Source: Saprospiraceae bacterium
Lineage (GTDB): Bacteria; Bacteroidota; Bacteroidia; Chitinophagales; Saprospiraceae
Length of the DNA: 33,198 nt
Assembly: GCA_028284395.1 (NCBI GenBank)
Contig: JANQRV010000159.1
Coordinates: 1 to 33,198 of the forward strand
Direction: 5' to 3'
The notes beneath the pieces are model-generated. The model was given only the letters and a program-made list of their open reading frames with translations, ran no database searches and had not been told where the DNA came from. The position numbers and the translations under genes were made by a program. Of this stretch, positions 26,095 to 33,198 are shown in pieces. Numbering within the stretch: the stretch's first letter is position 1; each line of letters begins with the position of its first letter.

Positions 26095-26472
26095 CTAACA
26101 GTCCGTATTTCCTCCTTTTTCCCACAACGCAACTGTTTGCTTTATAAACTCTTCAAGGCCACTCTCTGAAATGTTTACTTTCTTCTTAATCCTGATACAG
26201 CCCTTCCCCCGATCAAAACCCTTGAGTAATTCTTGCGCATTTTCAACTTTATCAATATTTCCGACATACAGACTTACGTAGGCTCGTTGGGCATTCAGAT
26301 GAAAAATATTTTTCTCGCTATTCCCATAAGATAACATCTTGTATTCGATTCCTTCGTTTAGATGAGGTCCTTGTTTTTTTATCAGTTTGCGAACCTGTTC
26401 AAGTTTGTCTTTTCTCCAGTCGCTTTCTAATTGCTCGATGTATTCACTTGGTGTCTCTGCTTGGTATTGCAT
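26095..26472 (-). CDS. DUF1801 family protein (YdhG-like fold)
   Basis: This 125-residue cytoplasmic protein has the DUF1801 pattern: 'TPSEYIEQLESDWRKDKLEQVRKLI' style N-terminal helix, then 'EGIEYKMLSYG', 'FHLNAQRAYVSLYVG' and 'GKGCIRIKKKVNIS'. The family adopts the YdhG/frataxin-like fold; the proposed iron-chaperone role for a Bacillus member is not general. There is no signal peptide. It is convergent with the metallophosphoesterase and stands alone, with a 300-base gap upstream that contains a gene remnant and a promoter-like region for the divergent Rieske protein. Function unknown. Confidence 0.82.
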   Translation of the reverse strand: MQYQAETPSEYIEQLESDWRKDKLEQVRKLIKKQGPHLNEGIEYKMLSYGNSEKNIFHLNAQRAYVSLYVGNIDKVENAQELLKGFDRGKGCIRIKKKVNISESGLEEFIKQTVALWEKGGNTDC

Positions 26473-26540
26473 CGTTCTTCATTTTATATTGGGTGATTTC
26501 CTAGGCACCACCACGTTTGTGAAATCCGAAATATATCCGT

Positions 26541-26693
26541 TTAACGTTTAGAAGCTTTTTCACGTTTTTTTGACGCTTCAATTTCTAAAAAATCAAGCGG
26601 ACTACGAAGCTTTTCTCTGGCTCTTTCCGTCAGTTGGTATGATGGTTGAGAAGCTAAGACTTTTCTGGTAACTTGAGGAATGGTATAGTACAC
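26541..26693 (-). pseudogene. Short coding remnant, paralogous to the tail at 30465-30599
   Basis: A GTG-started frame of 50 codons ends in TAA at 26541. It can be extended about 12 codons upstream to an in-frame stop but has no ATG. Its product includes 'IPQVTRKVLASQ', 'YQLTERAREKLRSPLDFLE' and a lysine-rich end. The 'IP.VTRKVLASQ' and 'Y.LTE.A' pieces recall the helix-turn-helix and wing of HxlR-type regulators, but the middle is missing. I treat that as speculation. The segment AREKLRSPLDFLEIE recurs at 30518-30576. Between the copies three base differences in that segment are synonymous, so it was once coding. Intact small gene or decayed tail cannot be decided. Confidence 0.4.
26576..26637. 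repeat. Dispersed repeat, copy 1 of 2
   Basis: About 60 bases here match 30518-30576, both in the same orientation. The best part is a 47-base core beginning CTTCAATTTCTAAAAAATCA and differing at only a few positions, mainly C/T changes. Both copies sit at gene ends in intergenic DNA. Read on the minus strand both encode AREKLRSPLDFLEIE. Confidence 0.6.
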
Positions 26694-26709
26694 AATATCT
26701 AATCCAAAA

Positions 26710-26752
26710 GTAACAATTTGTAACTGTTGTTAGTAACTTTAGGTAACATTTG
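26710..26752 (+). promoter_or_regulatory. Four GTAAC repeats overlapping a candidate promoter
   Basis: GTAAC occurs at 26710, 26720, 26733 and 26743 (offsets 10, 13 and 10), with a perfect palindrome GTTA-G-TAAC at 26729-26737. TAACATTTG at 26744-26752 resembles the -7 consensus with one extra base, about 20 bases before the Rieske-fusion start codon. A TTTG at 26717-26720 could be the -33 element. The regular phasing suggests an operator. The binding protein is unknown. Confidence 0.45.
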
Positions 26753-26772
26753 GATGTAAACAAAATCACAAC

Positions 26773-28374
26773 ATGACAAAAACGCTCAAATTCAGCGAGA
26801 TCCAGGACCGAATCCCTGCCCATTATCAAGTGAACGGACTTGATCTGGTCATTGTAAAATATGATGATCAGGTATCTGTGTTGTACGGTAGATGCCTGCA
26901 CCGCGGAGCACTAATGGCCGATGGTCGTATTGAAGGAGACAATCTCATATGCGGGGTCCACGGATGGGACTACCGCTATGACACAGGGGTTTCAGCCTAT
27001 AACAATAAAGAAATACTTCACAAGTTTCAGGCAAAAGTAGAGGACGACTTCATTCTGGTTGATGAGAAAGAAATCAATAGTTTCCTAAAAGAACACCCTC
27101 AACCATTTAATCGCAATGCGTACTTAGGGCAATACGCCGATACCCATCCGGAAGACACGGAGCCTTATACGCTTTACATCAAAGAGTTGGCTCAAAATGG
27201 TTTGAAAAACTACGGTCACCACGGACCATCGAAAGCGATGGGAGTTGACAGAAACACCTTGCCAAAATGGGAGGACATACAATTCCTTCCGGCTCAGTTG
27301 GCAACAAGGCCCCTACTGGACGAAGAGCCCGTGGGAACTTCAGTAGTAATCGGTCCGAATGCCAAAAAACCATTGCAGCTGGATATACCGATATTTGTTT
27401 CTGACATGAGCTTTGGGGCTCTTTCCCGAGAGGCTAAGATCTCCCTATCGATGGGGGCAGATATGGCTGGAACGGGAATTTGTAGTGGAGAAGGAGGAAT
27501 GTTACCGGAAGAGCAAGCCAATAACTCGAGATATTTCTACGAACTGGCATCGGGAAAATTCGGTTTCTCCTGGGAAAAAGTCGAAAAAACGCAAGCTTTC
27601 CATTTCAAAGGCGGGCAGGGAGCAAAAACCGGGACCGGAGGGCACTTACCAGGCCATAAAGTAACCAGGGAAATTGCAGCAGTACGTGGATTAAAAGAAG
27701 GAGAGACGGCAATTTCGCCGGCAGCATTTCCGGACTTAAAAACTGCTGAAGACTTCAAAAAAGTAGCCGATGAAGTAAGAGAGATCACCGGTGGGATTCC
27801 CGTAGGGTTTAAAATTGCCGCCAGCCATATTGAAGCCGATATAGACTTCGCTTTGAAAGTCGGTGTTGATTACATCATACTGGACGGAAGAGGTGGAGGA
27901 ACGGGGTCGGCACCCACCATATTGAGAAACAACATCAATGTTCCGACCATTCCTGCTTTAGCAAGAGCCAGAAAGCACCTGGATAAAGTTAAAGCCGAAG
28001 GTATTACCCTGATTATTACCGGTGGACTAAGGGTTGCCGAAGATTTCTCAAAGGCAATGATGCTCGGAGCTGATGCCATTGCCGTATCCAATTCAGCTTT
28101 ACAGGCCATTGGGTGCCTGGGAATGAGGGCGTGCAACTCAAACAATTGTCCCGTTGGAATTGCGACCCAAAAAGAGAGTTTGCGTCAACGGCTCATTATT
28201 GAGCAATCCGCAAAACAACTGCATAATTTCTTCCACGCAAGCACAGAATTGATGAAAGTAGTGGCTAGGTCTTGTGGACACGACCATTTATCGAAATTCA
28301 ATTTCAACGATCTAAGTACCATGAGTTACGATATGCACCGGCTGACCGGGATTCCATTTGCCGGAATCAACTAA
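26773..28374 (+). CDS. Rieske domain fused to FMN-dependent glutamate synthase-like domain
   Basis: This 533-residue cytoplasmic protein has two modules. Residues 1-100 are a Rieske [2Fe-2S] ferredoxin domain with ligands C41-x-H43 and C60-x-x-H63 (RCLHRG, CGVHGWDY). Residues about 150-520 match the FMN-binding central domain of glutamate synthase (GltB/GltS type). Within it are 'SDMSFGALS' (210-218), 'GGQGAKTGTGGHLPG' (280-294), 'DGRGGGTGSAP' (371-381) and the [3Fe-4S] cluster motif C448, C454, C459 in 'GCLGMRACNSNNCPVGIA'. There is no glutamine amidotransferase domain. The Rieske part may pass electrons to the FMN/FeS centre, in place of the usual small subunit. Substrate uncertain: glutamate synthesis or a related amine transfer. 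Its promoter region carries phased GTAAC repeats. It converges on the nucleoside hydrolase gene with 10 bases between stops. Confidence 0.93.
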   Translation: MTKTLKFSEIQDRIPAHYQVNGLDLVIVKYDDQVSVLYGRCLHRGALMADGRIEGDNLICGVHGWDYRYDTGVSAYNNKEILHKFQAKVEDDFILVDEKEINSFLKEHPQPFNRNAYLGQYADTHPEDTEPYTLYIKELAQNGLKNYGHHGPSKAMGVDRNTLPKWEDIQFLPAQLATRPLLDEEPVGTSVVIGPNAKKPLQLDIPIFVSDMSFGALSREAKISLSMGADMAGTGICSGEGGMLPEEQANNSRYFYELASGKFGFSWEKVEKTQAFHFKGGQGAKTGTGGHLPGHKVTREIAAVRGLKEGETAISPAAFPDLKTAEDFKKVADEVREITGGIPVGFKIAASHIEADIDFALKVGVDYIILDGRGGGTGSAPTILRNNINVPTIPALARARKHLDKVKAEGITLIITGGLRVAEDFSKAMMLGADAIAVSNSALQAIGCLGMRACNSNNCPVGIATQKESLRQRLIIEQSAKQLHNFFHASTELMKVVARSCGHDHLSKFNFNDLSTMSYDMHRLTGIPFAGIN

Positions 28375-28384
28375 ATTTCGAATC

Positions 28385-29371
28385 CTATTTTTTCTGGTAT
28401 TTTTCTTGCAATCCCCGATAGAGCAAATCGAAAGTTTTATCCCGGTCTATGTCGTAGCATCGCAACATACTTCCGTTTGTATTCAAGAAATTATAATCCA
28501 TATATTGAGTTACTGTCGGACACTTCACAACTTCCCATTCAGCAATTTCCGGGTCTACTAATGCCGCTATGTCACCTAAATCAAAATACCCTTTGTCCAA
28601 TCTCATAAAATAATCAGACTTCAGGCGATAATTGTACAAATATTCACCTAACGCTCCGTAGGGTTTTATGTTTGTTTCCGTTTCTTCTAAATTACCCGCA
28701 AACAAATGGGTTCCGGTATCGAAAACTACCAGCGGAAATGGGGCGTGAAACATCATCCTTGATGCATGCATATCACCTTTAATGTTGTAATTGTGAGCAC
28801 GGTATGGCCAGGTGTTTTCGGTCCGGGCATGCCAAAACATGATGACGCGGTCTTTAATTTCGGGTTTGGTTAAATAAGCCGAAGCCAGATCAGTTGGCGA
28901 CCCAAGACCGATGATCCATAAGGGTTCATCAGGACTGCATTTCAGTGCTTCCTGAAGAATAAAGTCGACTCCTTCAGATTTACTGGGAGCAAACTCGTAT
29001 TGCATCGGATGTCCTCCCGGGTATACCGGATATTTTCCCTTTAACCCCGCCTTATCCAAAATAGTTTCAATGGTTTGTACGGATGTCTGGATGCTTTTGG
29101 GCCCTATACCACTGAAGGTATGATCGTAGTTACTACCGACAAATCCTAAAATATCAAACCTTTCCGGATGCAACAAAGCCAATGATATGGCCCACACATC
29201 ATCGATTTCATTACTGGCATCGGTCACAATGATAACCTTCAGTTTTTCCCCTTTTGGGGGAATTGCCGGTACTGATTCCTTAGTTCCGAAATATACTTTA
29301 TCCTGTGCTTGTAAAGCATGCGATAAAATCAGTACAAACGGCAAGCATAGAAATAGTGTTCTTTTGATCAT
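28385..29371 (-). CDS. Exported nucleoside hydrolase-like protein
   Basis: This 328-residue protein has a signal peptide (to ALQAQ, residue 23). The inosine-uridine nucleoside hydrolase fold is indicated by the metal-binding start 'VTDASNEIDDVWAISLAL' (49-66). It is a variant of the usual DxDxxxDD: D51, N54, D57, D58. 'LWIIGLGSPTDLASAY' in the middle is the second family signature. Exported members with this pattern in Bacteroidota usually have no proven substrate, and a ribosidase activity on a nucleoside or other N-/O-riboside is the default guess. It is co-transcribed with the DUF4440 lipoprotein upstream, 13 bases apart. Confidence 0.87.
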   Translation of the reverse strand: MIKRTLFLCLPFVLILSHALQAQDKVYFGTKESVPAIPPKGEKLKVIIVTDASNEIDDVWAISLALLHPERFDILGFVGSNYDHTFSGIGPKSIQTSVQTIETILDKAGLKGKYPVYPGGHPMQYEFAPSKSEGVDFILQEALKCSPDEPLWIIGLGSPTDLASAYLTKPEIKDRVIMFWHARTENTWPYRAHNYNIKGDMHASRMMFHAPFPLVVFDTGTHLFAGNLEETETNIKPYGALGEYLYNYRLKSDYFMRLDKGYFDLGDIAALVDPEIAEWEVVKCPTVTQYMDYNFLNTNGSMLRCYDIDRDKTFDLLYRGLQEKYQKK

Positions 29372-29384
29372 CTCTCTCGGTTTA

Positions 29385-29849
29385 CTAATTAGGCACCCTC
29401 GTTGAATGCATCATCTTTAATCTCCACCCTTCTTTGGTCTTAATCGCCAATGCACTTTCCAGCCACTGGCGCTTTCCTACCAGGGTATCGGCTTGAATAA
29501 ATTCTGCGTAATTATGATAAGCCATCTGTATGGAAGTCCCATATTTCTCAATTGAGATGTATTCCATCCTGTTTTTTCTCAGAGGCCTATTTTCTCTTTG
29601 GTGCTGACTCCTGATATAGGCTCTAATTCGGTCATTATCCCATACTTCACCGTGCTCTAGTATGATAAAATCATCCGTGTGATAATGAACGATTTCACTG
29701 GAATCCACTCCCCCCCAAATTTTATCAAATGAACCCTGGATCAGCTCTTTTGCGATTTCTTCTTCCTCTTTGGTCAATGCATCTTCCTTTTCGTTGTTGG
29801 GACTTTGACAGGAGCTCAGTAACAAAATTAGCAGGACTGTAATTCTCAT
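29385..29849 (-). CDS. DUF4440 / SnoaL-like (NTF2 fold) lipoprotein
   Basis: This is a 154-residue protein with lipobox SSC (Cys14). The mature part is a cystatin-like NTF2 fold: an acidic N-terminal helix, then 'YHTDDFIILEHGEVWDN', 'YGTSIQMAYHNYAEF' and 'ESALAIKTKEGWRLKMMHST'. The closing strand pair is the DUF4440 hallmark. Such proteins are small-molecule binding or catalytic folds with no fixed role. It is the first gene of a two-gene unit with the nucleoside hydrolase. A TAATTTTG box lies 12 bases before its start. Confidence 0.82.
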   Translation of the reverse strand: MRITVLLILLLSSCQSPNNEKEDALTKEEEEIAKELIQGSFDKIWGGVDSSEIVHYHTDDFIILEHGEVWDNDRIRAYIRSQHQRENRPLRKNRMEYISIEKYGTSIQMAYHNYAEFIQADTLVGKRQWLESALAIKTKEGWRLKMMHSTRVPN

Positions 29850-29860
29850 GTTTTTATTTT

Positions 29861-29868
29861 CAAAATTA
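29861..29868 (-). promoter_or_regulatory. Candidate -7 box before the DUF4440 lipoprotein gene
   Basis: Minus-strand TAATTTTG at 29868-29861 fits TAnnTTTG exactly, but it is only 12 bases from the ATG and no -33 TTTG is seen. The leader would be very short. Weak call. Confidence 0.25.
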
Positions 29869-29970
29869 TCATTTAGGTTTATTGGCCTTTGCTGATAACG
29901 GTTAGTGGATGTGGCGTTGCCGGCTTTTGTCGGCCACGACCGTCCGGTTCAATGTTACTAGCACCAGTTT

Positions 29971-30348
29971 CTACTTTTTTTCCTGACGCAAAATTTTCTC
30001 CATTTTACGACCCCTTGCCAATTCATCAATCAGCTTTTCCATTTGTCTGCATTGTTTATACAATTCAAATTCATCCTCTATTTCTTCAATTCGATAACCA
30101 CAGACGACTCCTTTGATCAAGTGTGCGTTTGCATTTATTTTAGCTTTTTGGAAAAATGTTCTATAAGTCGCTTTTTCATCAATGAGGGTTTGTAGGGCTT
30201 CTTGATCATGACCGGTAAACCATTGAATTACTTGGTTGAGTTCTTCTTTTGTTCTGCCATTTTTCTCCAATCTCTTGAGGTATAGCGGATAAATGGATGC
30301 AAATATCAGATTGGCAACCTGTTCATTTTTTTCTATTGTAACTTTCAT
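29971..30348 (-). CDS. DUF2200 family protein
   Basis: This 125-residue cytoplasmic protein matches DUF2200 along its whole length: 'FASIYPLYLKRLEKNGRTKEELNQVIQW' region, 'TGHDQEALQTLIDEKATYRTFF', 'NANAHLIKGVVCGYRIEEIED' and 'LIDELARGRKMEKIL'. (Each is quoted as a pattern of the family.) No catalytic residues are known for the family and none are evident. It lacks a signal peptide. It is preceded by a 247-base gap that holds a coding remnant and a hairpin. Function unknown. Confidence 0.88.
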   Translation of the reverse strand: MKVTIEKNEQVANLIFASIYPLYLKRLEKNGRTKEELNQVIQWFTGHDQEALQTLIDEKATYRTFFQKAKINANAHLIKGVVCGYRIEEIEDEFELYKQCRQMEKLIDELARGRKMEKILRQEKK

Positions 30349-30452
30349 GTGTTTAAAATTTTTACATTGTCTTGAAACGAATTAATTGCAAAAGCATTTA
30401 AACAAATGCAACCGCTTCGCTTTTTACCCGACTCAAAGAGGCGGGTCGCATG

Positions 30453-30500
30453 GAACTTTTTTAATCATTCTGTTTGGTGAACTTTTGCTGAAAAAAGTTC
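30453..30500 (-). terminator. Hairpin cluster downstream of the deiminase gene
   Basis: A stem of 8 bases (GAACTTTT at 30479-30486 with AAAAGTTC at 30493-30500, loop of 6) lies beyond the stop of the deiminase gene. A second GAACTTTTTT at 30453-30462 can pair with the same right arm (10 bases, loop 28), so alternative folds are possible. It may stop transcription; the T-rich arms are consistent with that. It overlaps the coding tail at 30465-30599. Confidence 0.35.
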
Positions 30501-30599
30501 GTGCTCATTTCTCAACTCTTCAATTTCTAAAAAATCAAGTGGACTACGAAGTTTTTCCCTGGCTTTCTGCCGTTGGTTTTCACCTATTTCGCGTTTTAT
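30465..30599 (-). pseudogene. Coding tail without a start, paralogous to 26541-26693
   Basis: A minus-strand frame ends in TGA at 30465 and encodes 'KREIGENQRQKAREKLRSP', 'LDFLEIEELRNEHELFSAK' and 'VHQTE'. Upstream it runs into the 3' end of the deiminase gene in another frame, with no ATG. The shared core AREKLRSPLDFLEIE matches the copy at 26541-26693, where three differences are synonymous. The two tails then diverge. It is probably the end of a gene family member left after rearrangement. I do not recognise the family. Confidence 0.35.
30518..30576. repeat. Dispersed repeat, copy 2 of 2
   Basis: This is the partner of the repeat at 26576-26637, in the same orientation. The shared core covers about 47 bases with a few C/T differences. 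Similarity fades toward the right end, where there are small gaps. Confidence 0.6.
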
Positions 30600-31732
30600 T
30601 GGGGTTGTTGTTGCGTAACACAATGTACCATTCCGCCATTTTCATATAGGTTTCTTACATCTATCCCGACCACGGTTCTGGTTGGATAAAGCGTCTGGAG
30701 GATTCCGTTAGCGATGGTATCGTTAGGGTCGTTGTAATTGGGAACCAATACCTTATTATTTGCAATATAATAGTTGATGTAAGAGCCTTTATAACCGAGG
30801 TCCGTCCCATCCGTTTTCTTCACCGTATTTTGCGTCAGTGGTAATTGTAAATAGGTATAGGCCTCCCCGTTTTTATTTGTTGCTGCATACAGTTGGTCGA
30901 TGTCACTTTGAAGCACATCATACTCCAAAAGATCGTTTTCGCTCATTGTTACAATCGTGGTGGCGTTGCCAAAAACGGCAAACCCATCAATATGTTGGTC
31001 GGTCAATTCCAGACCTGCCTGGCCATCCAACCAAATAAAATGAGTCACGCCCAAATAGGTTTTAAATATATTTTCGGCCTCCATTTGAGTCATCCCGGGA
31101 TTACGATTGCCGTTCAAAATCGAGCTTTTACAAGCCATTAAAGTTCCATTGCCATCTATCACAACACTGCCGCCTTCATTAACCATTGTATCATTTAAGT
31201 CAATGACATTTATGCCTTGATTTTCACCGATTTTTGCCGGAATGAGATCACAGTTTTCAAATTCGATGGGAAATCCGGACGCTTCATCAAGTTTTTCTCC
31301 CCAGCCATTGAATCCCCAGTCTTGTATCACTAAGTTCCCCGCTAAGTCTTTGGCGTAAATTGGCCCGTTATCTCGCACCCAAACATCGTCGGTTTTAAAG
31401 ATGGTAAAATCAACATTAGCTAAGGACACGCCGGCAGATTGTAATAGTCCTGTAATCCGATTTTTTTCCGTTTCATCGTAAGCAATAATGTGCACGTTCT
31501 CGCTGCTTACCAGGGCTTCAGTCATTGCTACCCAAGTTGGATCTAAACTATTCCGATACGCCAGGCCATATTGATATTGATGTGGCCATTGTAACCAAGT
31601 GCCCTCGTGGGGTTCGCTTTCTTCAGGCATCGTGTAGCGCACTTCTGCTTCGGTAGTAATTGGTTGTTCATTTTCGTTACAAGACAATAATACGCTCATC
31701 ATGATCAGCGAAGGAATAATCATTATTCTCAT
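30596..31732 (-). CDS. Secreted agmatine deiminase / PAD_porph family lipoprotein
   Basis: This 378-residue protein has lipobox LLSC (Cys18). The guanidine-modifying pentein fold is shown by 'TWLQWPH' (45-51), 'VWVRDNGP' (117-124), 'NEGGS' (185-189) and 'DQHIDGFAVF' (245-254). The catalytic Cys371 is in 'NGGMVHCVTQQQP'. Agmatine deiminases convert agmatine to N-carbamoylputrescine. Porphyromonas-type peptidylarginine deiminases share the motifs. Being a lipoprotein, it would act outside the cytoplasm, unlike classic AguA, so the substrate may be external agmatine or peptidyl arginine. No agmatine transport or N-carbamoylputrescine amidase gene is near. Confidence 0.9.
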   Translation of the reverse strand: MRIMIIPSLIMMSVLLSCNENEQPITTEAEVRYTMPEESEPHEGTWLQWPHQYQYGLAYRNSLDPTWVAMTEALVSSENVHIIAYDETEKNRITGLLQSAGVSLANVDFTIFKTDDVWVRDNGPIYAKDLAGNLVIQDWGFNGWGEKLDEASGFPIEFENCDLIPAKIGENQGINVIDLNDTMVNEGGSVVIDGNGTLMACKSSILNGNRNPGMTQMEAENIFKTYLGVTHFIWLDGQAGLELTDQHIDGFAVFGNATTIVTMSENDLLEYDVLQSDIDQLYAATNKNGEAYTYLQLPLTQNTVKKTDGTDLGYKGSYINYYIANNKVLVPNYNDPNDTIANGILQTLYPTRTVVGIDVRNLYENGGMVHCVTQQQPQ

Positions 31733-31911
31733 TTGTTTAGAAATTTCACAACGAAGTAATAAAAGATTTTATTCATTTGTAAATGGGTGGTTTGTCTGTT
31801 ACCTGATCCAGTATCAGCGAGTTTCCCCTCGCCCCCTAAGGAGAATTGAATGGTCTTGATGCTGTTCGACCTTCAGGATGCCATCATATGATCGCATCTT
31901 TTCCAGTTAGA

Positions 31912-31930
31912 TCCGGCAAAAGTTGCCGGA
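31912..31930. terminator. 8-base perfect hairpin, possible terminator of the VOC lipoprotein gene
   Basis: TCCGGCAA (31912-31919) pairs with TTGCCGGA (31923-31930) across a 3-base loop. It lies 79 bases past the stop of the VOC gene. No T-tract follows on either strand, so termination is only a suggestion. The rest of 31733-32008 shows no gene. Confidence 0.35.
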
Positions 31931-32008
31931 GTCACAATCATGAATCCCGCTAGATTCTTGCGGTCATTGTTGTCCCGCAGGATGATGGTGATGAGCGTGA
32001 TCATCAAC

Positions 32009-32527
32009 TCAGGGTTCCTGCACAAACTCTACGATGTTTCCGTCCGGGTCTACGATCATCAATATTTTGGCTCCGTTACCCAGTTCTGTCAGTTCAAGAG
32101 CAATCGGCGTCTTTTCACGTTCCACTTTCGCAACTATGTTTTCGATATTTTCTACCATCAGGGTAATATAGCGAAATCCAAACGCTCCCGTTATGCCCGC
32201 CGGGCTTTCTGTAACCGGGGGTGCTTCCATTTCTACTAATTTGACCAGGGATTCACCGTGGCGGAGCTGGATCATCTGCCCTTTACCGATCAGACTGGTT
32301 GTGAGTTCGGTCACGAATTCCAGACTGAGCAGGTCCCGATAAAATGCCAGGGAAGCATCCATATCTTTGACAATCAAACCTACATCAATTGCAATACGGC
32401 GGGGGTTGGGCGTATCTTGCAGGGAGGCTTTCGGTGCCTCGGAAGCACCAGGGCGTTCATCACAACCTGCAACTAAGATCACCAGCAGCATGCCGGAAAA
32501 GAATGTCAATACTTTATTCATGTGCAT
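32009..32527 (-). CDS. VOC/glyoxalase-fold lipoprotein
   Basis: I start at ATG 32527 (MHMNKV...; the ATG at 32521 is equally possible). A longer frame to 32602 would put 25 residues before the signal peptide. A lipobox LVAGC follows the hydrophobic leader. The mature protein is one vicinal-oxygen-chelate module: 'DVGLIVKDMDASLAFYRDLL', 'MIQLRHGESLVKLVEM', 'FRYITLMVENIENIVAKVE' and 'MIVDPDGNIVEFVQEP'. The closing Glu of 'NIVEF' is the usual metal ligand, while the first-strand His of glyoxalases is Asp here (AIDVGL). Function unknown. It is divergent from the sigma factor gene with a gap of about 100 bases. Confidence 0.85.
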   Translation of the reverse strand: MHMNKVLTFFSGMLLVILVAGCDERPGASEAPKASLQDTPNPRRIAIDVGLIVKDMDASLAFYRDLLSLEFVTELTTSLIGKGQMIQLRHGESLVKLVEMEAPPVTESPAGITGAFGFRYITLMVENIENIVAKVEREKTPIALELTELGNGAKILMIVDPDGNIVEFVQEP

Positions 32528-32630
32528 ATATTTTCTGTTACAAAATGGATTCAACGGTAAATTGTATGAGTAACGGAAAAAGCCGTCTTGTATTATTTTC
32601 ATTATCTTGGTCTAAACAGGCCACAATAGC

Positions 32631-33198
32631 ATGCAAAATGATCGCGAAGAGCATATTATGTGGGAGGCTTTCAAAAAAAGAGATGAGGAGGCCTTCGCTT
32701 TACTGTTTGCGCATTTTAGTGACGCACTGTTTTATTATGGCTGTACGCTTACCGATGACCGGGAATTAATCAAGGATGGTATTCAGGAGTTATTTTGCGA
32801 TCTGTGGGAAAGGGCTGAACAATGCCCGGAAGTCCAGAAAGTGAAGTATTTCTTGCTGGCTGCATTGAGAAGAATCTTGTTGAGAAAATTGAAACGAAGG
32901 CAGCAATTTCATCGAAACCTCCTCGAAAAACACAAAGAGCACAATTTCCCCATTGCTGAAAAAGCCATTTCTTCTGAAGAAGCCATTATTGAAAGCGAAA
33001 TTAAGCTGGAGGTCAGGCTCCAGATAAAAAGTGCCATTGAGGCGCTCCCACCAAGACAAAGAGAAGCCATTCACCTGAGGTATTACCAGGGCCTTAGCTA
33101 CGCTGAGATGGCGGAAGTAATGAAAGTTCAACAAAGTTCCGTAGGTCATTTTATCAGTGGCGCGATCAAGTCCCTTCGCCAAAAGATCAAGCACATAA
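32631..33198 (+). CDS. ECF RNA polymerase sigma factor, 3' end beyond window
   Basis: The frame is open from ATG 32631 to the last base (189 codons). Residues about 20-85 are sigma-70 region 2: 'ALLFAHFSDALFYYG', 'LIKDGIQELFCDLWER' and 'KYFLLAALRRILLRKL'. The C-terminal part is region 4: 'ALPPRQREAIHLRYYQGLSY', then 'AEMAEVMKVQQSSVGHFISG' and 'AIKSLRQ', a helix-turn-helix. This is the FecI-like ECF type frequent in Bacteroidota, usually followed by a FecR anti-sigma gene and a TonB receptor, which would be outside the window. The protein is nearly complete: its last visible codon is at the normal end for the family. Confidence 0.93.
   Translation, partial: MQNDREEHIMWEAFKKRDEEAFALLFAHFSDALFYYGCTLTDDRELIKDGIQELFCDLWERAEQCPEVQKVKYFLLAALRRILLRKLKRRQQFHRNLLEKHKEHNFPIAEKAISSEEAIIESEIKLEVRLQIKSAIEALPPRQREAIHLRYYQGLSYAEMAEVMKVQQSSVGHFISGAIKSLRQKIKHI

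Overview
The window comes from a member of the phylum Bacteroidota. The evidence is an adjacent SusC/SusD pair, a one-protein hybrid two-component system (propeller, kinase, receiver, AraC), many exported proteins with lipobox or Tat-like leaders, an ECF sigma factor, and promoter-like boxes of the TAnnTTTG type. Planctomycete-type cytochrome genes, exported enolase-family enzymes and EAD proteins suggest an environmental lineage such as Saprospirales or Cytophagales. That placement is inference.

Layout. Positions 1-4392 are mixed accessory DNA: a truncated PSCyt1 cytochrome gene (minus), an AT-rich orphan gene with an EAD11-like N-terminus, a Tat-exported SDR-type oxidoreductase, and a GC-richer RraA-like gene lying between two small elements with related inverted repeats. 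Positions 4393-24888 form one polysaccharide utilization locus (PUL). Nine genes read on the minus strand: S1_4-type sulfatase, GH2, SusC, SusD, GH43, sulfatase, sulfatase-GH43-like fusion, a frameshifted sulfatase, and an exported enolase-superfamily enzyme. The divergent hybrid regulator lies on the plus strand. Gaps are -4 to 68 bases, so a single operon is likely. Positions 25165-33198 hold loosely linked genes: metallophosphoesterase, DUF1801, a Rieske-glutamate synthase fusion, a nucleoside hydrolase with a DUF4440 lipoprotein, DUF2200, a secreted agmatine deiminase-like protein, a VOC lipoprotein and a truncated ECF sigma factor.

How the PUL should work. SusC/SusD import a sulfated oligosaccharide. 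Four Cys-type sulfatases desulfate it, and GH2 plus two GH43-like modules cleave it. The enolase-family enzyme, perhaps with the nearby SDR and RraA-like proteins, could handle a sugar acid. The window has no polysaccharide lyase, no endo-acting hydrolase and no formylglycine-generating enzyme, so depolymerisation and sulfatase maturation must be encoded elsewhere. The glycan cannot be named from sequence alone.

The most interesting points are: the regulator's ATPase domain appears to have lost its ATP-binding boxes while its receiver keeps the phospho-acceptor; a 21-base-period direct repeat lies between the regulator and the operon and would suit an AraC-type activator; one polypeptide carries both a sulfatase and a GH43-like propeller; one sulfatase has a clean single-base frameshift; an orphan EAD11-like gene has foreign base composition; and two intergenic copies of a coding tail differ mostly at synonymous positions.
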